Of a stretch of DNA of 6,419 bases, positions 5,453-6,419 are shown piece by piece. Both the position numbers and the translations under genes were made by a program. Within the stretch, counting starts at the first letter, position 1, and every line of letters starts with the position of its first letter. This stretch comes from Candidatus Bathyarchaeota archaeon. GTDB taxonomy: Archaea > Thermoproteota > Bathyarchaeia > TCS64. Below the pieces are notes generated by a model. It was not told where the DNA came from, did not search any database, and saw only the letters and a list, made by a program, of their open reading frames with translations. The DNA lies in assembly GCA_030608725.1 (NCBI GenBank), contig JAUWDP010000065.1, forward strand, positions 1-6,419. The letters are read 5' to 3'.

Positions 5453-6322
5453 CTAGAATATAGATCTCTTGAGCTCGTTAAGCTCGTCTCGCTTTTTCTT
5501 GGCCATTTTCGCAGCCGCATCAGCATACCTATCACTGCTCCACTTCAAACCCTCGTACGCGAAGTCTATTGATCGAGAGGAAGACACGAGGAGCCCTTCC
5601 CCCTTGCTATTTGCGCCTAGCTTCAAGGATTCTTTTGGGTCGCCCCCCTGAGGACCAAGCCCAGGTGAGAGAATCAAGGGGTCTTCGCCAATGATGCCAC
5701 GTATCTCCCCTAGTTCTGATGGGGCGGTGCAACCGACGACGTAACCGTTGCTGCCATGATGGTGGGCATCTGTAGCCAGCTTGAGATATAGAGCCTCGCC
5801 ACCCATGTCCTCCGACTGGTAGTCATGTGCACCGGGGTTGGACATTCTGCAGAGGGCGAATATGCCCTTGTCCTTCTCCTTAGACCAATGATAGACGGCG
5901 TCACTGCCGTTCTCGTAACCCTGGAAGGGACTAAAAGTAACACCATCGAAGCCGATCCGGTCGATCCAGTAAAGGGCAGCCTCGTTGGTTGAGCCTATGT
6001 CAGAGAGCTTAGCGTCAAGTAGGGCAAGGCAGCCACCTGCATGAATCGTATCTACTATCTCCTTGAGGTCGTCGAATGAGAAGGGATAAACGAGGAACTG
6101 CGCGTTCGGCTTGATAATGGGCGTGTAGGGAGCGACAGCTTTGATTACGTCAAGGCTGAACTTCTTGATCCCCCCTATCTCCCCGTATCGACTTGTAAGA
6201 TGGGAGGGGATGACGTACCTCTTCCTCATGGCGTCTGTGGCGGGGTCAAGACCTACACAGAGGAAGCTGTCTTTGTCGCGGCTGATCTCGTAATACCTGT
6301 TTACGAAGCCTCTCCCGAGCAT
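5453..6322 (-). CDS. pyrF: Orotidine 5'-phosphate decarboxylase, long type
   Basis: It decarboxylates OMP to UMP, the last step of de novo pyrimidine synthesis, in the cytosol. The 289-residue TIM barrel has CVGLDP (22-27) and IIKPNAQF with Lys71. The catalytic DAKLSDIG (103-110) gives Asp103, Lys105 and Asp108 in the DxKxxD pattern. Further on are the phosphate-loop region SPGLGPQGGD (219-228) and SSSRSI with Arg250 as the phosphate-binding Arg. The C-terminus is a Lys/Glu-rich helix. SFLCVGLDP, the long N-terminal section and the overall length place it with the type 2 (long) enzymes found mainly in bacteria, rather than the compact archaeal form of about 210-230 residues such as Methanothermobacter's. 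The ATG at 6322 is the first Met and fits the family start; only a weak GGT precedes it, so the transcript probably has a short leader. All catalytic residues are intact. Confidence 0.93.
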   Translation of the reverse strand: MLGRGFVNRYYEISRDKDSFLCVGLDPATDAMRKRYVIPSHLTSRYGEIGGIKKFSLDVIKAVAPYTPIIKPNAQFLVYPFSFDDLKEIVDTIHAGGCLALLDAKLSDIGSTNEAALYWIDRIGFDGVTFSPFQGYENGSDAVYHWSKEKDKGIFALCRMSNPGAHDYQSEDMGGEALYLKLATDAHHHGSNGYVVGCTAPSELGEIRGIIGEDPLILSPGLGPQGGDPKESLKLGANSKGEGLLVSSSRSIDFAYEGLKWSSDRYADAAAKMAKKKRDELNELKRSIF

Positions 6323-6419
6323 AGTAAACCACTTGACCTACTCATGACATCTTAAGGTAATAAAGCCTTAACACTATAGAAGCACGTATCTGCAATCGGA
6401 AAGATACTAGAATTTTATT
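6323..6419 (-). other. Upstream region of pyrF at the window edge
   Basis: This is non-coding as far as visible. Besides the TATA-like box listed separately it holds only A/T-rich sequence with no RNA gene, repeat or strong ribosome-binding site. A divergent gene could start just beyond the right edge, but nothing here shows it. Confidence 0.5.
6358..6365 (-). promoter_or_regulatory. Probable TATA box of pyrF
   Basis: The - strand reads CTTTATTA, centred about 39 bases before the ATG at 6322. Transcription would start near 6336, giving a leader of about 14 bases, in keeping with the weak Shine-Dalgarno. The sequence just upstream, GTTAAGG, is a fair purine and A/T BRE candidate. Confidence 0.5.

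Overview
The window reads as a piece of an archaeal chromosome of moderate to high GC. The signs are a four-subunit pyruvate:ferredoxin oxidoreductase in the archaeal gamma-delta-alpha-beta order, an HMG-CoA reductase (the committed enzyme of the mevalonate route to archaeal lipids), a long Trm112 protein with a central helical insertion, and A/T-rich boxes upstream of genes at TATA-like distances. I cannot fix the lineage. A TACK or related uncultured archaeon such as Bathyarchaeia is my best guess, made from recalled resemblance only.

Layout. The left third (1-2059) is on the + strand: the 3' part of a class II HMG-CoA reductase gene cut by the window edge, an unrecognised 175-residue protein coupled to it by an ATGA overlap, and a Trm112-family protein after a 41-base gap. 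A 281-base intergenic stretch (2060-2340) separates it from the convergent right block and holds an A/T inverted repeat that could terminate transcription. The right two thirds (2341-6322) are on the - strand. Read in the direction of transcription they are pyrF (long-type orotidine 5'-phosphate decarboxylase), a 79-base gap with a likely promoter, and porG-porD-porA-porB, packed with ATGA overlaps and an 11 to 17-base final gap. The right edge (6323-6419) is the pyrF upstream region.

How the genes relate. POR makes acetyl-CoA, or fixes CO2 into pyruvate in reverse, using ferredoxin. Acetyl-CoA feeds the mevalonate pathway through HMG-CoA reductase. PyrF makes UMP. Trm112 is a zinc-binding activator of methyltransferases acting on tRNA, rRNA and release factor. 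The neighbourhood is mostly central metabolism and translation, with no mobile elements, RNA genes, CRISPR or defence genes visible. The least explained parts are the coupled protein at 933-1460, whose acidic-residue pattern is compatible with an RNase H-like fold, and the Trm112 variant with an incomplete first zinc knuckle. The two blocks also differ strongly in synonymous codon use, and the + strand carries more C than G in both.
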